From Linderina pennispora (lineage: Eukaryota; Kickxellomycota; Kickxellomycetes; Kickxellales; Kickxellaceae), in contig NW_024468327.1 of NCBI RefSeq assembly GCF_002104995.1, forward strand, positions 1-39,754: a stretch of 39,754 bases of DNA, read 5' to 3'. The notes beneath the pieces are model-generated. The model was not told the DNA's origin. It ran no database searches and saw nothing but the letters and a program-made list of their open reading frames with translations. This document shows, in pieces, positions 28,985-38,778 of the stretch. Position numbers and translations under genes: made by a program. Each line of letters begins with the position of its first letter. Positions within the stretch are counted from its first letter, which is position 1.

Positions 28985-31900
28985 ATGGCCATTAAACAGC
29001 GACTGGGCAAAAAGAAAGCGGCTGCCGGCAGGGTGTCGAGCTCTGACGAGGCCCCAAGCAGCGCCATGCCTCCCTCTGACGAGAAGGCGTTGACGGGACG
29101 CACTCCTGATGGAACTGGTAAGTAGTATTTTCTGTCTCAGTACCCAGGTACATGGTACATGGTACAACGTGATACGTGGGAGCGTGGGGTGGGCGATGGT
29201 GCCATCGCATGCTGTATATGCGCAATTCACACATATGACACGCCACCGGTGGACTGAATAAACAAGACTGTGTAGCGTTTGCGGTGCCCAAGACAAGCGA
29301 CATGCTGCAATCGCTGTTCAACCCGTTCACGCCCAAGACGACGTTTGACCTGTTCACGCTGCTGATCCTGAGCACGCACCTGCTGGTGTTTGTTGCGTTC
29401 CCGCTGGCAGCTAAGCGCAGGATCCTGGTGGCAGCGTTTGCATTCTGGCGGCTGTGTTATAATGGCGGCCTGGGGTGGATTCTGAACTGGCAGAGCAGCC
29501 GGCATGGGCTGGTGGCTCTGTTCAAGCGCAACGGGTGGTTGGACGCGAGCCGCGGCGGCAACATGTATGTCTGGCTCAAGGCGGAGCTGGAGGCCAAAAT
29601 GGGTGCCGACTATTCGTTCGAGGTAAGGCAGGAGATTGTAGTTTTGTTATTTGGATTGTATGGATTGCCCGGATGGCTGACTGATCCACGGTTTTTGTTC
29701 TGGCTATCTAGAAAGTTCCCCTCGAGTTCAATGTCTGGCTGCTGTACCGGCAGCTGGTGGATCTGATTCTGCTGAACGACTTTATGGCGTACTTTTTCCT
29801 GTGCGCATGCTACATTGGCTCGGCCAACGACTCAGAGACGTGGCAGACGGTCCTGCGTGTTGTGGGCGGACTGATTCTGCTGGCATTCAACCTGTGGGTG
29901 AAGGTCGATGCGCACCGGGTGGTCAAGGACTACGCATGGTACTGGGGCGACTTCTTCTTCCTAGTGGAGCAGTCGCTGACGTTCGACGGAGTGTTTGAGA
30001 TGGCGCCGCACCCGATGTACTCGATCGGGTACGCCGGGTACTACGGCGGGTCGCTGATCACAGGCAGCTACACGATCTTCTACGCGAGCCTGGCTGCACA
30101 CATGCTGCAGTTCCTGTTCCTGTCGTTTGTCGAGAACCCGCACATCGAGAAGACGTACGAGCGGGCGCCGCTGGCAATCCAGGTGCTGCAGAAGTCGCGG
30201 TCGCGCAAGGTGTCGCTGGACAGCGAGGGCAGCCCGGTGGCCACGGCACTTACAGTGGATGCCCAGCGGTCGATCCGCGAGCGGCCAGCGAGCCTGTGGC
30301 ATCCCGAGCTGATCTTCTTTAAGAACTTGGATCTGTTCCGGGCGTCTGACATTCTGACGGTGCTGCTGCTGGCATACTCGGTGGGCGTGCCTCTGCTGTT
30401 CCTGTATCTGACTGGCTACACCAGCACGCTGTTGGTGTATTCGTCGCTGCAGTGCCTGTGGTGGATTCTGTTCCGCACACTGGTGCTGGGTGTGCTGCTG
30501 CGCAAGCAGAGTGCCGACCAGTTCATCACGCGGTGGTTCATCAAGCACGGCGGCAACAGCGAGGAGGCGTTCTCGAGCTGGCGCGCAGTGTATAACTCGG
30601 CGACTATTATGATTTACGGGTCGTTTGCGCTAGTGGCAGTGGCCGGCTACCACTGGGGCGATGCTGACTACAGCGACTTGGTGCTGTTCCACACGCTGGG
30701 CCTGCTGCTGATTGCCTTCCACGTGTGGAGCTCGCGGTCCGTGTACGACACGCTGGGCGACTTTGGATGGTTCTACGGTGACTTTTTCGCGCGCAGCCCG
30801 GCGGTGGTCTCGCTGGCGCCGGCTGACATCAAGCTGTACTACACAGGCATCTACCGCTACCTGAACAACCCCGAGAAGGTCATCGGCCAGGCGGCATTCT
30901 ACGGATTGGCGCTGATTTCGCGCAGCTGGACGGTGTTCGCTTTGGCGCTGTTTTTCCAGTGCGGGACCTTTTTGTTCGGTGCCTACGTCGAGACCCCACA
31001 CATGGAGAAGGTCTATGGCACGCAAATCCACCGCGACTCTGGTATTGTGCGTACCGTCAAGAAGGCTGTCAACAAGGGTATCGGCCAGCCGGTGTTTACT
31101 GATGACAAGCCCGTGCCAGCTGCCAGCGGCTCGGACGACGCCGGCTCAGGCAGCATTGCTGAGCTGTTGACCATGCGCCCAGTGAAGGAGATCTTGCAGG
31201 ACACACGCGGGCTGCTGTCGACGACCACGGCGCGGCTGGCTGAGCGCGCGCTGCCCTCGGAGCTCTCGAAACTCGACCATCTGGACTCGTACAGCATCAA
31301 ACTGCAGCCGGGCGCAGCCGGCAAGGCCAGCAAGGCATCGCGCAATGAGTACTATCTAGGCGAGCCGATCCGCATTGCGTGGACAGCGCCGCGCAGCCAT
31401 TCGCGCCGCGACTGGGTTGGCATCTATCCTGTCACCGCCAACTTCTCCAGCCAGATCACCACCGCCAGCTCGCGCGGCCGCTACGTGTACATCCATCCGG
31501 ACGAGAACCTGCTGGCCGAGAAGGTGCCCGGCGATAGCGTGTTTACCGGCCATGTGCGCAGTACCATACGGCCGGCAAAGCGCAATGCTCCTACGGTTGA
31601 GGTTCTGCAGGGCGAGGCTGTGTTTAGCAGCGCGGCGCTGCCGTTCCGCGTGGGTACCTACGAAATGCGCCTGCATCACGGCGGCACTCATGCTGTCATT
31701 GCGCAGTCAAAGCCCTTTGAGATCACCGTGTGCGAGAGCTCCGAAATCACCTCTGTCTTTGAGCTTCAAGTCCTACCAGCAACCAACGGTGATGTCCCAC
31801 CGCTTGCTGAGAACATTGATGAGCTCTCGCTGGCGCTGATGACGATTGTGAACAAGACCTTGGCTGTAACCGACTCGCGGCCCGAGCCAAAGGACGGCGA

Positions 31901-32153
31901 CGTGGTGGTTAGGACCGAGATTGTCGAGCCGCTGGTGTCGGTGCTCGACCCGTTTGCTGTTGACCGTGTGCTGGACGAGCGCCAGGCAAAGCGTCTGGGG
32001 TATGCGATCAAGGAGTACTTTGGCGTTGAGTTCTCGCCGGATGTGCTGATACATGCCGCCAAGCATGAGGCCACTGTGCAGGATGTCGCCAGGCGCATTG
32101 TCGAGGCTCGCCGTGCACTGTCCGAGTACTCATCGCTTAACTTTAAGGTTTAG
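28985..32153 (+). CDS. CHO2: Phosphatidylethanolamine N-methyltransferase (Cho2 type)
   Basis: Three exons, 28985-29117, 29276-29622 and 29712-32153, 973 residues, TAG. Introns of 158 and 89 nt start GTAAGT and GTAAGG and end TGTAG and TCTAG. The enzyme performs the first methylation of phosphatidylethanolamine on the route to phosphatidylcholine, using S-adenosylmethionine, in the ER membrane. Exon 2 carries GTAFAVPKTSDMLQSLFNPF, the Cho2 N-terminal signature. The membrane core contains two related halves: each has a methyltransferase motif (PHPMYSIGYAGYYGG near 258; NPEKVIGQAAFYG near 545) followed by a similar VENPHIEKTYE / VETPHMEKVYG sequence. The last 250 residues contain a beta-sandwich (SKICH-like) domain with DWVGIYPVTANFSS. 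The first intron holds three tandem GGTACAT-like units at 29147-29167. AATAAA lies at 32175-32180. Confidence 0.96.
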
Positions 32154-32751
32154 CTGGGCCTTTTATTGTGGCAGAATAAACGGCAGCTATCCACTTTGGT
32201 CGATGCAGTTGCCTTTTGATCTAGTCTATTACGCATAAGGACCGAAAGTTCTTTTATCCGTTGGTTAACAGAGATGATGTGGTTGAATAACAATATGTAT
32301 CACTGCTAAATGGTGATTGCATGCAGACCAAACTCCAATGATCAATATTAACCCTAGCTACTTTTTCGTACGTGAATACGGGATGTATGACAGACTAATA
32401 GCTTGAGAGCTGATGTTTAGGCGCCCCTTGCCGATTCGTATGTCAAAATACACTATTCGAGATGGAAAGTAGTGAATTCCCAGAGTAAGACCTATTTCCA
32501 CTGGGCAACATGTTCTCGCTGCACGAAACATATTATACTAGGGCTACACCATTGCCGTGTTGATGTGGCTAGAGTAGAAAATTGGATTTATGAGCCCAAA
32601 GCAAGCACCAATACATTCCGGTATGTGGATAGCCACTATGCTGCATACCTCAGTCAGTGCGCATGACCCAGGATAGTGAAGTCAATTATTAGCATTGAGG
32701 AAAAATTATGAGAAATGAAAAAGAAAAATCGACAAAAGGTGGGTATTTAAC
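32154..32751. other. Intergenic region between convergent CHO2 and the BIM1-like gene
   Basis: Apart from the CHO2 poly(A) signal (AATAAA, 32175-32180) I see nothing coding. The region is AT-rich and unremarkable. Confidence 0.55.
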
Positions 32752-33357
32752 TTAGAAAGCAGCGGCAATCAGCATGGCGACTGCCGAGCCAAGGGCAATC
32801 TTGAGAGTGCTAGCTGAGCCAGTGCTGGATTTCGCCGGGGCTGCCGTCGACTTGTCCAAGCCGCTCTCCGCACCGCCCTCACTCGAAGATTCGGCCGCGG
32901 ACGACGCGCTTGCCGAGTCAGCGACCGACACATCGAAGCAGACGTAGAACTTTTCGTTGTTGCCATCGTCCGTGCAGTTGTAGACGGCCTGGACGACGAT
33001 GTTCTGGCCGGCCTTGAGGTCGTGCTGAGCAAAGTCAATGGTGGTGTTGTAGATTCCGGGCTGGGGGACCTGGACATCCAGGAGGTGCGTGGCCTTGGTG
33101 TCGTTGGTGACGGTGAGGTCGGTGAAGTAGCTGAAGATGAGATTGCCGCTTCCGTGACCGGGCTTGAGCGAGAAGAGCGTTTTGGAGCCGACAGCAGCGG
33201 TTGTGACGTTCTTGGTGAGCGTGTTGCCGCCGCCGCACGGGGCAAGCAGCTCGTCGGCAACGACGCCTGAGCGCGGCTTAGGAGCAATGACGCCCATGTG
33301 GGCAAACGCGCCCTGGGCAATGGCGGCGGCAGCGACGAGACCGGTGAAGAACTTCAT
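32752..33357 (-). CDS. Secreted GPI-anchored BIM1/X325-like copper protein
   Basis: A 201-residue protein on one exon. A hydrophobic signal peptide (MKFFTGLVAAAAIAQGAFA) is followed by His20, so cleavage would leave an N-terminal histidine (HMGVIAPKPRSG). This is the copper-binding arrangement of LPMO-like X325/BIM1 proteins. The PCGGG string at about 40-44 matches the family's conserved PCGG. The beta-sandwich region (FSLKPGHGSGNLIFSYF, IVVQAVYNCTDDGN) has several N-glycosylation sequons. A Ser/Ala-rich stalk and a C-terminal hydrophobic segment (LKIALGSAVAMLIAAAF) fit a GPI-anchor signal. Cryptococcus Bim1 acts in copper acquisition; LaX325 lacks polysaccharide cleavage. The role here is therefore copper handling at the cell surface by inference. 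The start at 33357 is chosen because the signal peptide begins there; the in-frame upstream part is leader. Confidence 0.8.
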   Translation of the reverse strand: MKFFTGLVAAAAIAQGAFAHMGVIAPKPRSGVVADELLAPCGGGNTLTKNVTTAAVGSKTLFSLKPGHGSGNLIFSYFTDLTVTNDTKATHLLDVQVPQPGIYNTTIDFAQHDLKAGQNIVVQAVYNCTDDGNNEKFYVCFDVSVADSASASSAAESSSEGGAESGLDKSTAAPAKSSTGSASTLKIALGSAVAMLIAAAF

Positions 33358-33446
33358 TGCAAATGTGCACGAATCGGGCGTGTTTTGTGGGCGAAAGGAG
33401 GGTGGAGTATAGGAGGAAATGAAGAGGGCGAGGAAGCGCTTAGAGA

Positions 33447-33456
33447 CCCTTTTATA
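33447..33456 (-). promoter_or_regulatory. TATA box of the BIM1-like gene
   Basis: On the minus strand GCTATAAAAG lies about 90-100 bp before the ATG at 33357, a normal core-promoter distance. Confidence 0.6.
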
Positions 33457-34242
33457 GCATTCTTGCTGGCAGGCATCACGGCCATGGAACGTGGTGTGGA
33501 CTGGCGCTGGAATGAAAGTGGCCAATGGCATTGCTTATGTCGTTTGGAAAAACGATATGGCCATCCACAATTCTTCCTCACACCGCCCGCTCAGCCAAAA
33601 GAGGCAGAAATTGTTGATCTGTTGGCTGCAAATCCTGCTTTGTCCTTGCCGCTAGGTGTAGATAGTTGGCGTGCACCCGACATCCCCGTCGGATGGGGGC
33701 TTCTGTGCTAGTGCTGCCAGTAAGATAGCAACAGCAGCGCTTTTTATGACCGAGCGATGCCGGGAGACCGCATTTTCATCATGTATGCCGTAAACCCCGG
33801 GACATATCCTCTCCAAGAGTTAGCCATGCAACTCTAGGACATGCCCCTTTATCAAGGCAGAGGGAACGCAGAAGCTCCATGGCTGGGGACAGGATAAGAA
33901 AAGCTATTGCCTCTAAAGGCAGGGCTAAAGGCTCCTGTCCCTCTTACCACACGCCATACCTAATGGGCCGAGCCAATAGGAGCACGCAGAGCATTCGTTC
34001 TGGAGGGGCAGCTTGTTATGTACGGTAGCCATGCACGCGTGGCGGACGGCCTGCGAGTTGCATACAGCCCTTCCATAGATACTCTATGAACGGTCGGTTC
34101 ATTTTCTTTTGTTTGCTGATGGCTGCCAATCGATGCCCAAACAAGCACCGGTGTCGTGTTCGTGGAATACACCGAGGGGTGTATTGGGAAGCGAGGATTG
34201 GCCAAATGGCGCTTCAATGGGTCTGCCGGAGGGTCGAACGGG

Positions 34243-34252
34243 CCTTATATGG
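34243..34252 (+). promoter_or_regulatory. CArG-box sequence upstream of MLC1
   Basis: CCTTATATGG fits CC(A/T)6GG, the site bound by SRF-type MADS-box factors, 322 bp above the MLC1 ATG. One chance occurrence in a region this long is quite possible. Confidence 0.3.
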
Positions 34253-34573
34253 CCAGACCGTTCGTGAAACCACGCAAACATGTGCCTGGCTGCATTGAAT
34301 GTGGGCCAGATATGAATTGAAGCACAGAGCCTCCCAGTGTCTGGGTTGCGGCAGCGGCAGCGGCAGATAAGCTCACCAGCAGCCTGGCTACAAGTGCATG
34401 TGGAGAACCCCTGATCACTAATCAGATATCACCGCTGTGATCACCTCAGGCTTGGTTGAAATAGGGCCACAGGCGCTACACTATTGCACCTGGGCATAAA
34501 TGTTTACACTTTTGTCTCCTGCCTTTAGCGTCAGTTAGGCTTTTTATTATTATCACACCCTCACAACACAACG

Positions 34574-35136
34574 ATGAGCCAGGTGAGTGCGGCAATCGAG
34601 CATACTGCTGCTGAATGGGCAGCTGCTCATCTGCAATTCCGGCCAGCTGCAGCTAAAGCATGTTTGAAAAGAGTAGAAGCCCACAGCAGAGCAACTTAGC
34701 GAGTTCAAGGAGGCATTCGGACTGTTCGACCGGACGGGCGAGGGCAAGGTGCCATTGTCCTCCCTGGGTACACTTCTGCGCGCGCTGGGCCAGAACCCAA
34801 CAGAGGCGGATGTGCACGACATCACCGGCGACGTGGACCCGTCCGACGAGACCAAGGGCGTGGCATTCGACGAGTTTTGTCGAGATTGTGATGCGGCCAG
34901 GTGGCTTCAACTCGGCATCGAGCGAGGCGTCGTTCAACGAGTTTGTGCAGGCATTCCAGGTGTTTGACCGCGACGGCAACGGCTTCATTTCTGCGGGTGA
35001 GCTGCGGTATGTGCTGACGAGCCTGGGCGAGGCTCTGTCGGATGTCGAGGTCGACGAGCTGCTCAAGGGCGTGCCCATGGACAAGCACGGCAACATCAAC
35101 TACGAGGAGTTTGTGCGCACCCTGATCGCGGCCTAA
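34574..35136 (+). CDS. MLC1: Myosin essential light chain (calmodulin superfamily; frame broken once)
   Basis: The gene encodes a light chain of about 150 residues. It belongs to the Mlc1/cdc4 subfamily rather than calmodulin: FKEAFGLFDRTGEGKVPLSS, LGTLLRALGQNPTEADV and ELRYVLTSLGEALSDVEVDE closely follow S. pombe Cdc4. Such chains bind IQ motifs of type II and V myosins in the cytokinetic ring and in transport. EF-hand 3 (DRDGNGFISAGE) is canonical; the others are degenerate. The frame changes inside FDEF|VEIVMRPGGF because one extra T sits in TTTT at 34875-34878. The first exon is only MSQ, ending at a strong CAG|GTGAGT donor (34583). The matching acceptor is unclear: CAG at 34686 gives the wrong frame and a GAG at 34691 the right one, so another indel near the junction is possible. 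The TAA is at 35134-35136. Confidence 0.85.
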
Positions 35137-35216
35137 GACCAGCCCTGGCGGCCGGTAACTTTTTCTTTCTGATTTCTGCTCTAGCTTTCAAAATATAGCG
35201 ACAAGTGGCGCATGTT

Positions 35217-36117
35217 CTATTTACTGGGCTTGGGACTGGAAACACTTAAATACGGGGCTTGAGCAGGTGGCTCAGGTTCTTGCTGGTGGGCTGGATGTGG
35301 TCCCGGCTTGGGCTCCTTCTTTTTCTTCGCCTCGTCCCACGTTGTGCCCATCCAGGCGCGGTTCCAGGCCTCGTTCAGCGCCCATTCCTCCTGCCCCTCG
35401 GTAGGATTGCTGTCGCCCCATGCCTTCTCGGGTTGGTGGTTCGGTGATCCCGATATCCCGCGCTCACCGTGCGGTACTACCCGGTGATCTGTCGACTCCA
35501 TGTCCGTCGCATATGTGGTGCCGTTCAGGTAGGCAATTGGATCCGTGGTCTCAACTGTACCAGCTGCATGCGGGCCCTGCTGCCGCACCGGCGGTTTGTT
35601 AAGGCTGCGATCCTGGCCCACATGCGAGACACTCATGGTGGTTGGCTGGGTCTGCGACAGAAAGTCCAGCACACCAGCCCCGTCCATCTGCTGCGCCAGC
35701 TGGATCTGGTGCGACGGCTCCTCGCCATGCGGCGCCGATACTGGTGTACTCGCTGCTCCACCTCTGGCCCTGGCTCTGGGCACTATTTGCTGCACGTGCC
35801 GCCTGCCGGAATGCTGCCGCCGCTGATGTGCTGCTGGAGGGATGTGTGTGCTCGTCTGTGGACCCGGAGCTCTGCAGGTGCCGGCTGTCAGCCATCCATT
35901 CGTGTCTGTGCGTGGACGACGACGCCTCACCCTGCTGCTTGGACTCGGCCACCAGCGAGTTCGGGTTCACCGAGGACTTGCCAAACGCTATGTCGCTAGC
36001 CAGTTTTGTTGCTGACTCTGCAATGCGGCCCAAGGCGGAATTGTCCTTGGCTTTACCGTCTGGCTGGCTGGGCGCGGCCTGCTTGCCCTTGCTGTTCTGG
36101 CTTCCGGAGGACGACAT
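35217..36117 (-). CDS. Disordered orphan protein with a Trp-rich C-terminal motif (frame broken once)
   Basis: The protein is about 300 residues. The first frame starts MSSSGSQNSKGKQAAPS at 36117 and runs to about ...RWSSEYTSIG; the second frame takes over with EEPSHQIQLAQQMDGAGVLD and continues to the TAG at 35217. One base too many in GGCGCC-type sequence near 35729-35736 would explain the switch; no intron fits. Most of it is polar and disordered. Two segments stand out: DGAGVLDFLSQTQP and DPIAYLNGTTYATDM look like related short motifs, and EEWALNEAWNRAWMGTTWDE has four Trp in 17 residues, a pattern seen in adaptor-type short linear motifs. I do not recognise a family. Tryptophan motifs of this kind occur in peroxin co-receptors, among others, but the resemblance is too weak to name it. 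Confidence 0.55.
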
Positions 36118-37000
36118 TATGTTTGTTTGTGAGCAGCGGAAAGATTGCAGAGCGATGAATTGGAAAAGTAGACACTAACTGTTTGAGCAGAAGAGGGAGA
36201 AGGCGCGTTTGGCGAGATAAACGAGGAGGCTTGTGGATAAGAATGCTGCCAGAGCGAGGCTGCTACCTAACTCTATTCACGTGGCAAGGTCGTGTATCTC
36301 GAAAAATAAAATAAAATTTCCGACCGCGCTGGCAAGATACGGCAGCACGAGATAGCGATCCTTGTCCAGGCCTTGATTTCAGACTGTCCTCTGGCCGATA
36401 ACGAGGGGATTTAGGTTTGGGCCGGTTTGAATAGCCGGCGCAATGCCTGCAGCTAGCCCGGTGCTGTAAGCTCCAGTGCGCATTTATCCATGCACGCTGT
36501 ATAGCGCCTACTTAGTGTCGGTGGGGCACCACCACCGCCCAATTCTGCAATAAAGACACGTATGCCTGAAGACGGATGCCTGGTCTGCCGATGCATCCCC
36601 TCCACACCAGAGCCAGAGTTTGGGGCTGTCTCAGGCTTGATCCATGCTGCGCTTTGCAGCTCTTGGAGCCACTAAGCCGCATCCTGGTTCCTTGGCGTGC
36701 AGGCCACAATAAGAAGTGCGGGATCTGGGATGGCGGTGAGACGTGACCTCATGGGCATTGTGGACTTAGGTTGCCGATGCTGGTGCCCGCACGAGCAGGA
36801 ATTGCTGGCTGGCGGCATACAAATCGCCCCGCCCCTGCTGCCTCCTTCTCCTCTCTTTTGTTTCCATGCTCACTTCTTCCCGAGTACTGCCTTCTTTGCC
36901 TCCCCTCTCCGATTTTTTCACATCGTGTCTTCCTTCTGCATCTTTATTCTGTCGCCTTTTTTTTCACTCGACAGCAGCACTACCGACAAGGATTAGTCTG
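36118..37000. other. Divergent intergenic region before the phosphoesterase gene
   Basis: No gene is supported. The last 200 bases before 37001 are strongly pyrimidine-rich, as expected for the leader of the phosphoesterase gene. The left end should contain the orphan's promoter. Nothing else stands out. Confidence 0.5.
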
Positions 37001-38291
37001 ATGAGACCATACTACCGCCGCTTCCTGCTACTTGTGATGTCCCAGATGCTTGCGCTCTGGATGCTGGTGACAGTCCTGCGCAGCCCCAGCATCCAGACGC
37101 TCCGGTCAATCGTGGGTGACTGGGTACTGGACAAAGACCTGTATCCGTGCACGTTCCGCAAGCTCCCGATGGTGTTCGAGCATGGTGACCACCACTACTT
37201 TGTTGTTTGGGAGACAACCTGTCCGTCAGGTGACCCGATGGTTGAGTGGTGGACAAAAGCGTCCCACGGCCACGCCTTCATTGAGCCCTGGTATAGACGC
37301 ATTGACGCTAATCATCACAGATATACCGCCATTTTCGGCCCAGCCGGCAATGCGTCAGATGTGTTCTACAAGATCAGCAATTACCGCCAGAGCACGCAGC
37401 AGTACAGAATCCATAGGCAGACAAAGCACAGCCTGCATCGCGTCCTGGTGATGGCAGACAACCAGAACGGCCCGTCAAATTTCCGTCGTGTGCTGGCCAG
37501 GGTCCGCAAATTCTACGGCAGCAACATCCCCAGACACAATTTTGCATGTCGGTGACAGCGTCCAGACTGCACGCAAATTGAATGATTGGCAGAAGCAGCT
37601 TTTCTCGCCCATGGAGGATTTCGGCGGTCTGCAGCACAATGTGCCGACAATATTTTGCCAGGCAACCACGACCATGACAAGAAGTCGCAAGCCAAACAAC
37701 AACAACCTGTACACAGACATGTACCACGGACTGCTCGAATCTGAGGATCTGGGCAAATCATCAGTGGTCGATGGCGAATACCATAGGTTCTACCACAGCG
37801 TGGGCGTAGGCACAGCACGCATCATCGTGCTGGATGCAGAGTGTCCGTCGATAGAACAGAGCGAGTTCTGGAGAGTGAGCTGCAATCGGCAGCATTCCAG
37901 GGATGCTGAATTCAAGATCGTTGCGATCCACATCCCGCCTTATATTGAGTTCTGGGATCCTTTTACGTGGAACGACAAGGGTGAGAAGCACTGGGGTGAG
38001 CACATCCGGATTGAATATGACCCGTTATTCCGCAAGCATGGCGTGGATCTGGTCATCTCTGGTCACCAGCACAACTACCAGAGGTCAACTATACACCGCG
38101 GGCCAGGCTACGGGAAAAGCGACACGATCACATATGCCATTGTTGGTGGAGCCGGCGGCAGTCTAGACCTGCGACGGGTCGAGAACTACCATATGTACAA
38201 TGTTACGTACCTTGACCACCACTTTGTCAGTCTAGATATCGAGGACAAGCCGCCTGCACTGGGTTGCCCACAACATTTGCTGGCCAGATAG
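37001..38291 (+). CDS. Membrane-anchored metallophosphoesterase, purple-acid-phosphatase-like (frame broken three times)
   Basis: About 430 residues. An N-terminal signal-anchor (RFLLLVMSQMLALWMLVTVL, about 8-27) is followed by an FN3-like domain (VFEHGDHHYFVVWETTCPS) and a calcineurin-like catalytic domain. Metal-site motifs in order: ADNQNG (motif I), ILHVGDSVQ (II), GNHDHDKKS (III), IVAIHIPPY (IV) and ISGHQHNYQRS (V). The set is complete, so hydrolysis of phosphate esters outside the cytosol is likely. Three breaks are seen: an extra C at 37528-37531 (the first frame otherwise stops at 37555), a missing base near 37660-37662, and an extra A at 37694-37696. The last two cancel each other and place GNHD in a different frame from its surroundings, which only makes sense as sequence error or very recent damage. 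The start at 37001 precedes the anchor; upstream in-frame sequence is leader. Confidence 0.82.
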
Positions 38292-38778
38292 TCGACGAGT
38301 TTGTCCTCCAGGCACTAGCAGCCTTTTAAATAGCTCTAAATTGTATATTCTTGTGTTATTGGCGATGTGTGTGTGTGACAGCAATGAGTGGCAGGCGATT
38401 GCACTAGAGACAAGGAAGCTACTGTAGCCTAGAAGAATGTGCCCGTGGCCTTGGCATGGCTCATAGTCTCGATGCGATTGGCTGATGCAGGCATGCTACT
38501 GCGATTGCAGCTTATGCAGGAGAGCAAACCATCAGCATGCTTCAATGCAAATCAATTGCCTCCGAAACTTGGGAACACAATTCGGAGGCTCACTGCTGGT
38601 TCAACCATAGGATCCAGTCACTTGGAGTCGTGTGCTGAGCACAGGCTGACGGAAGAATGTGCCTGTCTAGAAAGGACTCGATTTTTAGCCGTCCATTCCT
38701 TTCGTCTTCTTCTCTGTAAAGCCGCATCTAATTCTTTGTACTCCCATTAACTACACATTACGTATCGCTTCATTCGAT
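38292..38778. other. Intergenic region between two tandem phosphoesterase-like genes
   Basis: No gene is supported. A short open frame at 38439-38750 lacks motifs. The region separates two same-strand genes of related architecture and presumably carries the downstream gene's promoter. Confidence 0.5.

Larger units (their letters stand above)
33358..34573. other. 1.2 kb divergent promoter region (BIM1-like gene / MLC1)
   Basis: No gene is supported. The left part holds the BIM1-like promoter with its TATA box at 33447-33456. The right part should hold the MLC1 promoter and includes a perfect CArG sequence at 34243-34252. Confidence 0.55.

Noticed and set aside
34574-35136. Calmodulin
   Set aside because: GQNPTEADV and ELRYVLTSLGEALSDVEVDE and three degenerate EF loops identify the essential light chain subfamily.
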